Positions 1 to 8,216 of a stretch of 64,000 nucleotides of DNA are shown piece after piece (position 1 is the first letter of the stretch; each line of letters starts with the position of its first letter). The DNA is from JAAYCI01 sp964370045 (GTDB lineage: Bacteria; Bacillota; Clostridia; Oscillospirales; Ruminococcaceae), in contig CAYJGZ010000002.1 in assembly GCA_964370045.1 (NCBI GenBank), positions 62,001 through 126,000 on the forward strand, in the 5' to 3' direction. The notes beneath the pieces are model-generated. The model saw nothing but the letters and a program-made list of their open reading frames with translations, was not told the DNA's origin and searched no databases. A program made the translations under genes and the position numbers.

Positions 1-6
1 CTGCTC

Positions 7-35
7 TTGACTATATACCTACCGTTAGGTATACT
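7..35 (+). promoter_or_regulatory. Sigma-A promoter with embedded TetR-type operator
   Basis: A -35 box TTGACT (7-12) and a -10 box TATACT (30-35) are separated by 17 bases. Between and overlapping them lies the perfect palindrome ATACCTACCGTTAGGTAT (15-32; 7-base arms, 4-base centre). A repressor bound here would block RNA polymerase. The TetR-family gene two genes downstream in the same transcript is the obvious candidate, giving autoregulation and drug-inducible expression of the MATE pump; that link is inference. Confidence 0.75.
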
Positions 36-89
36 ATTGGTGATAGCTATAACGCAAAGTTTATGGAACATTTTCAGGAGGACAGACCG

Positions 90-1421
90 ATGGAACACAA
101 TGCGCTGGCGAAAAAATTTAATACAGCAAAGCTGATAGGATACACTGTGCCCACCATTATAATGATGGTTTTTATGTCCATGTACACCATTGTGGACGGT
201 ATTTTTGTCTCGAACTTTGTCAGTGAGCAGGCGCTGGCGGCGGTGAACATCGCCTTTCCCATGGTGCTGGTGGCTATGGCGATAGGCCTCATGCTGGCAA
301 TAGGCGCAAATGCTATAATAGCAAAGCGCATGGGCGAGGGCAAAAATGAGCAGGCGCGCAGCTTTTTCACGCTTATCTATATCGTTGGTGGCGTGCTGGG
401 CATTGCCATCACGCTTGTAGTGATGCCTTTGGTAGGCGTCCTAATGCCTTTGCTCGGTGCAAGCGAGGCTATTGCGCCGCTTTCGAGTGACTATCTATTG
501 TGCCTTTTGCCCTTTGTTACACTTTTGTTTTTTCAGGTGTATACGCAAAACTTTTTCATCACGGCAGGCAAGCCCATGCTGGGGTTTATAAGCTGTGTGC
601 TGGGCGGAATTGCAAATATTGTGCTGGACTATGTGCTCATAGTTATGGCGGACATGGGTATAACGGGTGCGGCGGTGGCAACAGGCATAGGATACTCCAT
701 TCCCGGCGTGTTTGGCCTAATATACTTTGCGGTAAAGCGCAAGGGAACGCTGTATTTTGTAAAGCCCGTGTTTGAGGGTGCAGCTCTAATTAAAAGCTTA
801 AGTAACGGCATGAGCGAGCTTGTGACGAGCTTGTCCTCCGCTATCACAATGATGATTTTTAACATCATCATGATGAATATAGCCGGCGAAAACGGAGTTG
901 CCGCAATAACTGTTATCATGTACATCCAAATGTTGCAAATGGCCATTTATACAGGGTATTCCTTTGGTGTGTCGCCTATTATTAGCTACAAATACGGCGA
1001 ACAAAATCACGCACAGTTAAAGCAAATAAACAAAACAAGCTTTTTGTTTTTGATAGTAGTCTCTGTTGTTACTGTGCTGGTGTCGCTAATTTTTGCGCCG
1101 CAGGCGGTGGGGGTGTTTATCGCACAGGACAGCCCCACGTTTGCGCTTGCGGTGGGCGGCTTTAGGATTTATGCGGTGGCGTACCTGTTCATGGGTATAA
1201 ACGTCTATGGCTCGGCTATGTTTACCGCACTTTCAAACGGTAAGGTCTCGGCGTTTCTTTCATTTGTGCGCACGCTGGTGTTTATTGTAATTGCGCTGCT
1301 CACACTGCCGATGTTATTCGGGGTGAACGGCGTTTGGGTAGCGGTGCCAATAGCTGAGGCGCTGGCGATACTGCTGTTTATAAAGGCATATAGGGACAAT
1401 AGACCGATATACAATTATTGA
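90..1421 (+). CDS. MATE family multidrug/Na+ antiporter
   Basis: A 443-residue integral membrane protein of the MATE efflux family, which exports cationic drugs or metabolites in exchange for Na+ or H+. About twelve hydrophobic segments arranged as two similar halves are visible, beginning with the MATE-like stretch TVPTIIMMVFMSMYTIVDGI near residue 20. The start at 90 is preferred over an in-frame ATG at 63 because AGGAGG (76-81) lies 8 bases before it and inside the longer reading frame. The gene is first in an operon with a TetR regulator 28 bases downstream and follows a promoter with a palindromic operator. The substrate cannot be told from sequence. Length is typical of the family. Confidence 0.9.
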   Translation: MEHNALAKKFNTAKLIGYTVPTIIMMVFMSMYTIVDGIFVSNFVSEQALAAVNIAFPMVLVAMAIGLMLAIGANAIIAKRMGEGKNEQARSFFTLIYIVGGVLGIAITLVVMPLVGVLMPLLGASEAIAPLSSDYLLCLLPFVTLLFFQVYTQNFFITAGKPMLGFISCVLGGIANIVLDYVLIVMADMGITGAAVATGIGYSIPGVFGLIYFAVKRKGTLYFVKPVFEGAALIKSLSNGMSELVTSLSSAITMMIFNIIMMNIAGENGVAAITVIMYIQMLQMAIYTGYSFGVSPIISYKYGEQNHAQLKQINKTSFLFLIVVSVVTVLVSLIFAPQAVGVFIAQDSPTFALAVGGFRIYAVAYLFMGINVYGSAMFTALSNGKVSAFLSFVRTLVFIVIALLTLPMLFGVNGVWVAVPIAEALAILLFIKAYRDNRPIYNY

Positions 1422-1449
1422 TAAATGGTGTAGAAAGGGGGGGTGCACT

Positions 1450-2019
1450 ATGTCCGACACACGCAGTAAAATACTCGACTGTATGTACAAAGAGGTGGCG
1501 GCGGAAGGCTACGATAAAACCTCCATAGGCAAAATATGCAAGCAAGTAGGCATAACAAAGCCCTCTGTTTACTACTACTTTAGCAGTAAAGAGGATATAT
1601 TTGTAGCGATGATGAACGAGTATAACACGGAGATACTTGGGAGCATGGGCACTTTGCCTGCGATAGGGGACAAAAAGGCGTTTATGGATTTTGTCATAGA
1701 GATAGGCGATGAGTACATAGATTTTTTTTCGCAGGATGCAGACCGATGCAAGATGAAAGTGCAGATGGAGATGCTATACAGTAGAATGGAGAATGTGAAA
1801 CAGTACATCGACAGCTTTTACGAGCGGTGGCTTGAGTGGATGGACAGCGTAGTGGAGTGTGGGAAAAAACTTGGCGCAATAGATGCGCATGTGGATGCCC
1901 GCGACTACAGCGAGATGGTGATGATATTTTTGGATGGCATAAGTGTTTCAATACACAATGGGTGGGAAAGTGATGTAAAAAAATTCTGGCGTACATTTGT
2001 GCAAAATTTACTGCGGTAA
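1450..2019 (+). CDS. TetR/AcrR family transcriptional repressor
   Basis: A 189-residue TetR-type regulator. The N-terminal helix-turn-helix is clear (residues about 5-50, including TSIGKICKQVGITKPSVYYYF), followed by a divergent helical ligand-binding domain. An AAAGGGGGGG ribosome binding site ends 6 bases before the ATG. It is the second gene of an operon with the MATE pump, so it most likely senses a pump substrate and represses the operon through the palindrome at 15-32. That is the usual arrangement for the family but is inferred here. A strong terminator follows. Confidence 0.88.
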   Translation: MSDTRSKILDCMYKEVAAEGYDKTSIGKICKQVGITKPSVYYYFSSKEDIFVAMMNEYNTEILGSMGTLPAIGDKKAFMDFVIEIGDEYIDFFSQDADRCKMKVQMEMLYSRMENVKQYIDSFYERWLEWMDSVVECGKKLGAIDAHVDARDYSEMVMIFLDGISVSIHNGWESDVKKFWRTFVQNLLR

Positions 2020-2036
2020 AGGCCAAAGATGTACGC

Positions 2037-2073
2037 AAAAGAGCACCTCTTCATAAAGGAGAGGTGCTCTTTT
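2037..2073. terminator. Bidirectional rho-independent terminator
   Basis: A 14-base perfect stem (AAAAGAGCACCTCT 2037-2050 with its complement 2060-2073) with a T-run on one side and an A-run on the other. It lies between the convergent TetR gene and alanine racemase gene and can stop both transcripts. Confidence 0.85.
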
Positions 2074-2119
2074 GTGATTTTTGGGATGTGTTCACACATG
2101 ATTTGATTTGGAAAAAGCA

Positions 2120-3271
2120 TCAAATCTCTTTATCATGCAGTGGCTTGCTGTCACGCATTGGAATGCGTTCGAGCCGCTCGCCAAGGCGGGAGAGCACTTC
2201 ATTAGCTATAGAGCCGCAAGCCTGTGCAACATCTTCCGCCGAAATGTGTTCCTCGCCGTCACTGCCTATGAAGGTGGCAACATCACCCGGATTCACATTT
2301 GGGATGCCCGTGACGTTCAGCATGAGCATATCCATGCACACCCTGCCTACAATGGGTGCACGCTGTCCCAAAACAAGTGCGCTGCCCGCTCCGTTTGAAA
2401 GCGCACGGGGCAGGCCGTCCGCATAGCCTATTGTGACGGTGGCGATGCGCATGTCCTCCTGTGCGGTGTATGCAAGGCCGTACCCGATGCCCTGCCCTTT
2501 TTTTAGCTCGTGTACCATGCCGATACGTGCACGCACCGAGCCTACGCCGCAAAGTTGTATGTCGAGCGTGTCCTCTGCGGCTGACTTTGCGCCGTACATT
2601 AAAATGCCTGCTCGTGCAAGAGAGCAGTTTGGCGGCGTGCAGTTTGCTATGCCGTAGCTGTTTTGTATATGAAGCTTGCCCGGCTCTATGCCCTGCCGGC
2701 AAAGCGCCTGCACGGTGTTGTGAAAGCTGTCTATTTGCGCCTGTGTAAACTTCGCCGTTGCATCGTTGTTCATTTCCGCAACGCATAGGTGGGAGAAGCT
2801 TCCCTCTATGCGCAGGTTTGCAAGGCGGTATATCTGCGAAAGCGCCTGCAAGTCGTGTGTGCTTTGCCCAAGACGGTGCATTCCTGTGTCTATTTTCACG
2901 TGCACACGCAGAGGGATGCCCTGCTCGTTCAGCGCAGTAGCGTGTGCAAGGTCCACCACCGTGAGGATAATGTCCTGCTCGGCGGCTTGCCCTGCACATT
3001 CGGGTAGCGTGTAGCCCATGACGAGGATTTCCGCCGTGATGCCCGCCTTTCGCAGTAGCATAGCCTCCTGCAAACATGCCACCCCGAGGTAGGTCACACC
3101 CATTTTTTTCAGCGCCTTTGCCACTATGACATAGCCATGGCCGTAAGCGTTTGCCTTTACCACACCCATTATATCGCAGGTGGGAGCAAGGCGGCGGCGA
3201 AACGCACATATATTGTTTTCTAAAGAATTCAAGTCTACCTCAATCCATGCTCTATTCATGCGCATGTCCAT
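2120..3271 (-). CDS. alr: Alanine racemase
   Basis: A 383-residue PLP-dependent racemase that makes D-alanine for peptidoglycan. The PLP lysine is K39 in MGVVKANAYGHG, and the second catalytic region is visible near residues 255-275 (GIGYGLAY, then TIGYADGLPRAL). A GGAGG ribosome binding site lies 7 bases before this ATG on the minus strand; an internal Met at residue 3 or 5 is possible but has no better site. Length is normal for Alr. It is monocistronic and convergent with the TetR gene. No sign of the dadA/dadX catabolic context, so a biosynthetic role is likely. Confidence 0.95.
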   Translation of the reverse strand: MDMRMNRAWIEVDLNSLENNICAFRRRLAPTCDIMGVVKANAYGHGYVIVAKALKKMGVTYLGVACLQEAMLLRKAGITAEILVMGYTLPECAGQAAEQDIILTVVDLAHATALNEQGIPLRVHVKIDTGMHRLGQSTHDLQALSQIYRLANLRIEGSFSHLCVAEMNNDATAKFTQAQIDSFHNTVQALCRQGIEPGKLHIQNSYGIANCTPPNCSLARAGILMYGAKSAAEDTLDIQLCGVGSVRARIGMVHELKKGQGIGYGLAYTAQEDMRIATVTIGYADGLPRALSNGAGSALVLGQRAPIVGRVCMDMLMLNVTGIPNVNPGDVATFIGSDGEEHISAEDVAQACGSIANEVLSRLGERLERIPMRDSKPLHDKEI

Positions 3272-3326
3272 AGTGTTACCTCCGCAGTATGAAAGCTGTT
3301 TTGAAAAGCAGGATATTCTCCGCTAT

Positions 3327-3357
3327 TTAATATGCCTTAATATTGTAGGGATGTCAA
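3327..3357 (-). promoter_or_regulatory. Possible promoter for alr
   Basis: On the minus strand TTGACA (3352-3357) is followed by TATTAA (3327-3332) with a long 19-base spacer. The -35 match is perfect but the spacer is not ideal. The rest of the interval 3358-3531 between alr and the flagellin promoter shows nothing I can name. Confidence 0.4.
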
Positions 3358-3531
3358 TACAGCAAAATATGGGAGCGTGTAAATCGATTTTGGCAAAAAG
3401 CCCTGTTTTCTGTGTGGTCGTGCAGGGCTACGGCTTGCCATGACCCTGTGGGCTACGATACTGTTTTGCGTGCAGGATATATGGCAAATACAAAATTTTG
3501 CAAAAAAATTAAAAAATTTGCATTTTAACAC

Positions 3532-3558
3532 TAAAGTTTGTTTTTGCATGACCGATAT
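3532..3558 (+). promoter_or_regulatory. Sigma-28 (SigD/FliA) flagellar promoter
   Basis: TAAA (3532-3535), 16 bases, then CCGATAT (3552-3558). This matches the known late-flagellar consensus TAAA-N15-GCCGATAW with a single change (A for the leading G). It is placed about 130 bases before the flagellin start and implies that flagellin is expressed only after hook completion. Confidence 0.8.
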
Positions 3559-3570
3559 ATTCAGTGTAAG

Positions 3571-3689
3571 GCTCGAAAAGCGAGCTAAAAACAGGCTTTG
3601 AGTGCGTGGGAAGGGCCCTTCCGCCGCAAAAAGCCACAAGCCGAAGAGCATGATGCTCTCGGTAAGAAAAATTAGGGAGGATTTACAGA
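3571..3689 (+). promoter_or_regulatory. Structured flagellin leader
   Basis: The roughly 125-base leader contains three self-complementary segments: GCTCG/CGAGC (3571-3585), the palindrome GGAAGGGCCCTTCC (3609-3622), and a stem at 3641-3662 (AGAGCAT/ATGCTCT flanked by CCG/CGG). GGA occurs in the middle one and again in the GGGAGG ribosome binding site (3675-3680). Paired GGA sites, one in the Shine-Dalgarno, are how CsrA/FliW control Bacillus hag; that parallel is inference. Confidence 0.4.
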
Positions 3690-5261
3690 ATGATTATCCA
3701 ACACAACATTATGGCGATTAACTCGCACCGTCAGCTGGGCATCAACAACAGCAACCTGTCCGGCAACCTTGAGAAGCTGTCTTCCGGCTACCGCATCAAC
3801 CGTGCGGCTGACGACGCAGCAGGTCTTGCTATCTCCGAGAAAATGCGCGCTCAAATCACCGGCCTTAACCGTGCTGTTTTGAACGCACAGGACGGCGCAT
3901 CGCTCATCCAGACAGCTGAGGGCGCTCTGACAGAGGTTCACGGTATGCTGAACCGTATGGTAGAGCTGGGCACACAGGCTGCTAACGGCACCATCCAGGC
4001 TGACGACCGTCAGAAGATTGAGGCTGAGCTCACCGCACTTAAGGGCGAGATTGACCGTATCTCCGAGGCAACAAACTTCAACGGCATCCAGCTGCTCGAC
4101 GGTAGCCTTGGCGCACAGAGCTTTGAGACTCTTGAGCTGACAAACCTCACCCGCACCACCACTACTGCCACAAACGCTGCTGCTGTAAAGAACTCCTTCA
4201 CAGCTGCTGCAATTTCGGCAGCTACCGCAACTGCGGGCCAGAGCATTAGCTACACAGTAACACTGTCCGACAACACTTCCCAGACTGTTGAGTTCACCAT
4301 TTCGGGCGACGGCAAGAACATGGTGGCAGCGGATGGCACAGAGTACACCACAGCTTCCGCAAACGCACAGGCACTTGGCGAAATTGCTTCGGCTCTTGCT
4401 TCCGAGCTGAACAAGACCTCCGGTTTCGGCGCATCCTTCACTGCGGCAGGAACTTCCGCCGGTGTTATGAGCTTCACCGCTAAAGAAGCGGGCACAGGCG
4501 CACCCAAAGTGCTGAGCTTCTCTCAGACGAATACAGCCGGAGTCACCGCGGCTGTTTCTTCCACGACAACAGTAGCGGCCGCTGATGAGGCGAAGGGATA
4601 TACAATCACCGCATATGACGGCACAAATGCTGAGAGCGCTGTATTCAGCGTGAATGGCGTGAAGTTCGCAGTGGCAACAGAGGCGAATGCAAGCAAGTTG
4701 CAGGATGACAGCGTAAACCTGATAATCACTGCAGGTACTGACGCTGTTGACTACTCTGCTATTGCACAGCAGATTGCAGCGAAGACAGGTGTGGACGTAA
4801 CAAGCACCGCTCCTAACAGCACCACAAATGTTGCAGAGCTTGTATTCCACGAGAGCACCGGCGACGGCCTGACCATGCAGGTGGGCACATCTTCCGCAGC
4901 GTTTGACAAAATCACCGTTGCTGTTGACAACATGAGCTCCACAGGTCTTGGCATCAAGGACATCTCCATGTCCTCGCAGGAGTCTGCAGCTGCCGCTCTT
5001 GACAAAGTAAACGCAGCTATCGAGAAGGTTTCCGTAAACCGTGGTAACCTCGGCGCTCTGCAAAACCGTCTTGACCACACCATCAGCAACCTGAATGTTA
5101 CTTCCGAGAACATGACAGCTGCTGAGAGCCGTATCCGTGACGTTGATATGGCGAAGGAAATGATGGACTTCACCAAGAACAGCGTGCTGGCACAGGCTGC
5201 GCAGGCTATGCTTGCTCAGGCAAACATGCAGCCTCAGCAGGTTCTGCAGCTGCTCGGCTAA
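3690..5261 (+). CDS. hag: Flagellin
   Basis: A 523-residue filament protein. The D0/D1 ends are highly conserved: N-terminal NLEKLSSGYRINRAADDAAG (about residues 28-47) and a C-terminal helix ending in QANMQPQQVLQLLG. Between about residues 145 and 390 is a Thr/Ala-rich variable D2/D3 region with no similarity I recognise, expected to be exposed on the filament surface. The protein has no signal peptide, as expected for export by the flagellar type III system. GGGAGG lies 9 bases before the ATG. It is alone: no hook, chaperone (FliS) or cap (FliD) genes are near. Codon use is strongly C/G-ending compared with neighbours, consistent with high expression. Confidence 0.95.
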   Translation: MIIQHNIMAINSHRQLGINNSNLSGNLEKLSSGYRINRAADDAAGLAISEKMRAQITGLNRAVLNAQDGASLIQTAEGALTEVHGMLNRMVELGTQAANGTIQADDRQKIEAELTALKGEIDRISEATNFNGIQLLDGSLGAQSFETLELTNLTRTTTTATNAAAVKNSFTAAAISAATATAGQSISYTVTLSDNTSQTVEFTISGDGKNMVAADGTEYTTASANAQALGEIASALASELNKTSGFGASFTAAGTSAGVMSFTAKEAGTGAPKVLSFSQTNTAGVTAAVSSTTTVAAADEAKGYTITAYDGTNAESAVFSVNGVKFAVATEANASKLQDDSVNLIITAGTDAVDYSAIAQQIAAKTGVDVTSTAPNSTTNVAELVFHESTGDGLTMQVGTSSAAFDKITVAVDNMSSTGLGIKDISMSSQESAAAALDKVNAAIEKVSVNRGNLGALQNRLDHTISNLNVTSENMTAAESRIRDVDMAKEMMDFTKNSVLAQAAQAMLAQANMQPQQVLQLLG

Positions 5262-5364
5262 TCTTAAAAGCAGTGTAAGCGTTTTGGCCTTGTGCCATAT
5301 GTTATATGCTATTTTAAGAAAAAGTACAGCTGTTTTGGGGCCCTCCAAAGTTGGTTGTGCATTC

Positions 5365-5394
5365 AAAGCTCCCCGCAATAGTGGGGAGCTTTTT
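5365..5394 (+). terminator. Flagellin terminator
   Basis: AAAGCTCCCC (5365-5374) pairs with GGGGAGCTTT (5383-5392) across an 8-base loop and runs into T residues. It lies about 100 bases after the flagellin stop. Confidence 0.75.
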
Positions 5395-5597
5395 GCGTGG
5401 GATGAGCGTTGCGTAAAACCGAAACTGATAAAGATTACATCCCACCGCCTGCGGCGGGGGATGTGCGGAAAAGCACCCAAGAGAAGGGGAGCTTTTTGCG
5501 TGTTGGGGCTTTGTGCAAAACCGAACCTTACAAAGGTTAGAGCATCCCGCATCAGGCAGGGGAGTGTGCAGTATAAAGTAGGGGAACTTTTTGGGGG
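5383..5597 (+). repeat. Three degenerate copies of a terminator-tail segment
   Basis: GGGGAGCTTTTTGCGTG at 5383-5399 recurs exactly at 5486-5502 and in weakened form at 5581-5597 (GGGGAACTTTTTGGGGG). The first two are followed by similar sequence (GTAAAACCGAA / GCAAAACCGAA, then ATCCC). The period is about 100 bases. No gene is visible in this 380-base interval between flagellin and RNase P RNA. Confidence 0.6.
5438..5463. repeat. R1 repeat, stem-only remnant
   Basis: CATCCCACCGCC (5438-5449), TGC, then GGCGGGGGATG (5453-5463). This is the central stem of the dispersed R1 family without recognisable ends; it interrupts the first degenerate copy downstream of flagellin. Confidence 0.5.
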
Positions 5598-5639
5598 TCT
5601 TAGCTCATACTAAAAAGAACACAACACATTCGTGCAAAG

Positions 5640-5672
5640 CAAAACACCCCTACTTTTTGTAGGGGTGTTTTG
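5640..5672 (-). terminator. RNase P RNA terminator
   Basis: Perfect 14-base stem CAAAACACCCCTAC / GTAGGGGTGTTTTG with a 5-base loop, immediately after the 3' end of the RNase P RNA on the minus strand. Confidence 0.85.
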
Positions 5673-5674
5673 TT

Positions 5675-6033
5675 ACAGGCAAGCCGTAAGCCGGGTTCTG
5701 TACCAAGACGCAAAAGCGCCTTTAGAGGACAATCTATCTGGGCCACCTGTCGCCAGCGTGGCTCGGTGCCACCTTCGGGGCGCGCAGGGTACGCTATATG
5801 CCCCATATAGGTGTTGCATCCGGCAGGGTTTACATGGTCGCGCAAAGTTGCCAGTGCGCCGGTGCGCTCTTACCGCACCTTTCCATCCTTGCCTTTGGCA
5901 CAAGGCCAAGTGGGCGGTCTATTTCTGTTGCACTTTCCCTAAGGTTACCCTTGGCTGCGGTTAGCAGCTGCCGTTCCCTTGCGAAGCCCGGACTTTCCTC
6001 GCCGTTAAAGCGCTGTCCTTTGGCTTACCTGTA
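5675..6033 (-). ncRNA. rnpB: RNase P RNA component
   Basis: The catalytic RNA of RNase P, which removes the 5' leader of pre-tRNAs. Read on the minus strand, the invariant 5' core GAGGAAAGTCCGGGC, the central AGGGTGAAA-type region and the 3' core ACAGAACCCGGCTTA are present in order. The ends are set by helix P1: ACAGGTAAGCC at the 5' end (to 6033) pairs with GGCTTGCCTGT at the 3' end (from 5675), apart from one T-G pair. The layout resembles the ancestral type A RNA rather than the Bacillus type B, but I judged this only from core strings. About 359 nucleotides, a normal size. Confidence 0.93.
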
Positions 6034-6038
6034 GGATA

Positions 6039-6067
6039 AGTATATCAAATATATATCCCTGTCGCAA
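6039..6067 (-). promoter_or_regulatory. Promoter of rnpB
   Basis: On the minus strand TTGCGA (6062-6067), 17 bases, TATACT (6039-6044). A start about 6 bases downstream would fall at 6033, exactly the 5' base of helix P1, so promoter and RNA end support each other. Confidence 0.8.
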
Positions 6068-6338
6068 CATTGCTGTGAGGAAAATATAGCGCACAGGTGG
6101 TTAGCGTGTGCATACGATGAAACGATTGTCCTTGTAAGGAGGACAATTTTGCGGCAAATAAAACGAGTACGCTTAATTTATATGGATTTGCTTTAATAAA
6201 ACAAAGAATAATATGCTGTAAACTTAAAAAAACAGAGGAAGTAAAAAGTTAATTTGCATTAAAATAATTTGAATCGAGGCATTTATTCGTGTAAGTGTAC
6301 AAAAATCAACAAAAAACAGCGAATTAAAGCGTGAAAAA

Positions 6339-6367
6339 TTGATTTTTGCAGGCGTATATAGTATAAT
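6339..6367 (+). promoter_or_regulatory. Promoter of gdhA
   Basis: TTGATT (6339-6344), 17 bases, TATAAT (6362-6367), giving a leader of about 120 bases. The 460-base interval 6034-6496 is AT-rich and otherwise holds two small stems: ATTGTCCT/AGGACAAT (6125-6147) upstream of the promoter and GTCCTT/AAGGAC (6399-6415) inside the leader. No gene is visible. Confidence 0.65.
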
Positions 6368-6496
6368 CGGCTTGTATTAAAAAATAAGTGCGTGAATTGT
6401 CCTTGAAATAAGGACGCTTCAAACAGGTATGACTACGAGTTTTCTAAACCTTAAGAAATTTTACTTTTTGCGGATACAATAAAAGGAGGAAGCGAA

Positions 6497-7840
6497 ATGT
6501 TCAAAACTGATTATGTGACACGTGTGTATGAGACCACTGCGAAGCGTAACTCGGGTGCGACGGAGTTTTTGCAGGCGGTGCATGAGGTGTTTGAGAGCCT
6601 CGAGCTGGTGGTGGAAAATGACCCGCGCATCCAAAAATATGGCGTGCTGGAGCGTCTTGTGGAACCGGAGCGGCAGGTGCAGTTCCGTGTGGCATGGGTG
6701 GATGATAAGGGTCAAGTGCACGTAAACCGTGGTTTCCGTGTGCAGTTTAGCAGTGCCATTGGCCCTTATAAGGGTGGCCTGCGTTTTCACCCCACAGTTA
6801 CAGCGTCCGTAATCAAGTTTTTGGGCTTTGAGCAGATACTTAAAAATGCGCTAACAACACTGCCCATGGGTGGCGGCAAGGGCGGCTCGGACTTTGACCC
6901 CAAGGGCAAGAGTGATGCCGAAGTGATGCGCTTTTGCCAAAGCTTCATGACGGAGCTTTCAAAGCATATTGGTCCCTTTACGGACGTGCCTGCGGGAGAT
7001 ATTGGCGTAGGTGGACGTGAGATTGGCTATATGTATGGCCAGTACAGGCGTCTTAACAATGAAGTGTCGGGAGTGCTAACGGGCAAGGGGCTTACCTACG
7101 GCGGTAGCCTTGTGCGCACAGAGGCTACCGGATACGGGCTGTGCTACTATGTGCAGGAGGCTATGAAGGTGGCGGGCACAGGTAGCTTTGACGGCAAGAC
7201 AGTTTCTATCTCGGGAAGCGGAAATGTTGCAATATATTCGGTGGAAAAGGTGACACAGCTGGGTGGCAAGGCGGTTACGCTGAGCGACTCGGGCGGGTAC
7301 ATCTATGATGCAAACGGTATCGACCTTGACCTTGTGAAGAAAATCAAGCTGGAGGACCGTGGGCGCATCTCGGAATATGTGAAGCATCGTGACGCACAAT
7401 ATCACGAAGGTACAGGAATTTGGAGCGTGCCGTGTGATATTGCACTGCCCAGTGCTACGCAGAACGAGCTGAATGCAGAGGACGCACGTATGTTGGTGCA
7501 AAACGGCTGCAAGGTGGTGGCGGAGGGCGCAAACATGCCCAGCACACCCGAAGCTGTAAAAGTGTTCCGTGAGAACGGCATCATGTTTGGCCCCGGTAAA
7601 GCGGCAAACGCAGGTGGCGTTGCGGTGAGCGGCCTTGAAATGTGCCAAAACAGCGCACGTCTGTCCTGGACGTTTGAGGAGACGGATGAGAGGCTGAAAG
7701 GAATCATGAAAGACATTGTCCGCTCCAGCTGTGATGCGGCAGAGCGTTACGGCAAGAAGGGCGACCTTGTGGTTGGCGCAAACATTGCGGGCTTTGAGAA
7801 GGTGTCGCAGGCGATGATTGACCAGGGCGTATGCTACTAA
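6497..7840 (+). CDS. gdhA: NADP-specific glutamate dehydrogenase
   Basis: A 447-residue hexameric-type glutamate dehydrogenase that fixes ammonium onto 2-oxoglutarate. The glutamate-binding domain carries GPYKGGLRFHPTV (about 94-106) and the catalytic-lysine loop LPMGGGKGGSDFDPKGKSD (about 121-139); PAGDIGVGGREIGYMYGQYR follows. The Rossmann domain begins near VSISGSGNVAIYSVEK. The long N-terminal extension before the core and the motif variants are those of the GdhA (small NADP) type rather than the catabolic NAD type. AAGGAGG lies 7 bases before the ATG. It is monocistronic, with its own promoter and terminator. Confidence 0.95.
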   Translation: MFKTDYVTRVYETTAKRNSGATEFLQAVHEVFESLELVVENDPRIQKYGVLERLVEPERQVQFRVAWVDDKGQVHVNRGFRVQFSSAIGPYKGGLRFHPTVTASVIKFLGFEQILKNALTTLPMGGGKGGSDFDPKGKSDAEVMRFCQSFMTELSKHIGPFTDVPAGDIGVGGREIGYMYGQYRRLNNEVSGVLTGKGLTYGGSLVRTEATGYGLCYYVQEAMKVAGTGSFDGKTVSISGSGNVAIYSVEKVTQLGGKAVTLSDSGGYIYDANGIDLDLVKKIKLEDRGRISEYVKHRDAQYHEGTGIWSVPCDIALPSATQNELNAEDARMLVQNGCKVVAEGANMPSTPEAVKVFRENGIMFGPGKAANAGGVAVSGLEMCQNSARLSWTFEETDERLKGIMKDIVRSSCDAAERYGKKGDLVVGANIAGFEKVSQAMIDQGVCY

Positions 7841-7877
7841 TCATCTCGCTGCTTTAAGGTGAGTACAAATGAATAGC

Positions 7878-7920
7878 AAAACAGTCGAGCAGAGGCATTG
7901 CCTTGGCTCGGCTGTTTTTT
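7878..7920 (+). terminator. gdhA terminator
   Basis: AAAACAGTCGAGC (7878-7890) pairs with GCTCGGCTGTTTTTT (7906-7920), one T-G pair, with a T-run. The following 120 bases up to the R1 repeat show nothing else. Confidence 0.8.
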
Positions 7921-8043
7921 GTGCAATTCGTGTAAGTGGAAAGATGTGCAAAAAAGCGGATGGGCTTTTGATAAACTGAGTCACTTTTTTGTGTGCGACT
8001 TGTAATGCCTAAAGAAAATGTGTAAAATGTACTGTAAAGATGG

Positions 8044-8159
8044 GTGCGGACAAAGGATTAGGTTTGGTTTTTTTGGTATATCCTCACCGCCGCAGGCGGG
8101 GAGGATATACCGATTTCGTCTCACACTTAACGTATTCTTAATCGTTTCTACGTGTCCAC
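8044..8159 (-). repeat. R1 dispersed repeat, full copy
   Basis: 116 bases bounded by GTGCGGACA (8044) and GTGTCCAC (to 8159), with the central stem GGTATATCCTC...GAGGATATACC around CCGCCGCAGGCGG. The asymmetric arm (TTAACGTATTCTTAATCG, right side) shows that this copy is on the minus strand relative to the copies at 12662 and 59500. Confidence 0.75.
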
Positions 8160-8216
8160 TCCAATAAAGATGATGTGCCCAAAGGGCATTGGTGCTTGAA
8201 AGGGTGTGAGGATAAA

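Noticed and set aside
2283..3209. A 308-codon frame on the minus strand inside alr in another phase
   Set aside because: Same strand but different frame from a well-supported alanine racemase; composition is Arg/His/Cys-rich with no motif.
3672..5552. A 626-codon open frame antisense to flagellin
   Set aside because: It mirrors the biased codon use of flagellin, is rich in Cys and Ser without any recognisable motif, has no ribosome binding site, and covers a certain gene on the other strand.
5632..5964. Frames on both strands across 5600-6030
   Set aside because: They fall inside the RNase P RNA gene, which explains the conservation-like GC-rich segments.
6368..6496. A riboswitch in the gdhA leader
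   Set aside because: Only one 6-base stem is visible and no known aptamer core (such as glutamine or glycine) could be matched.
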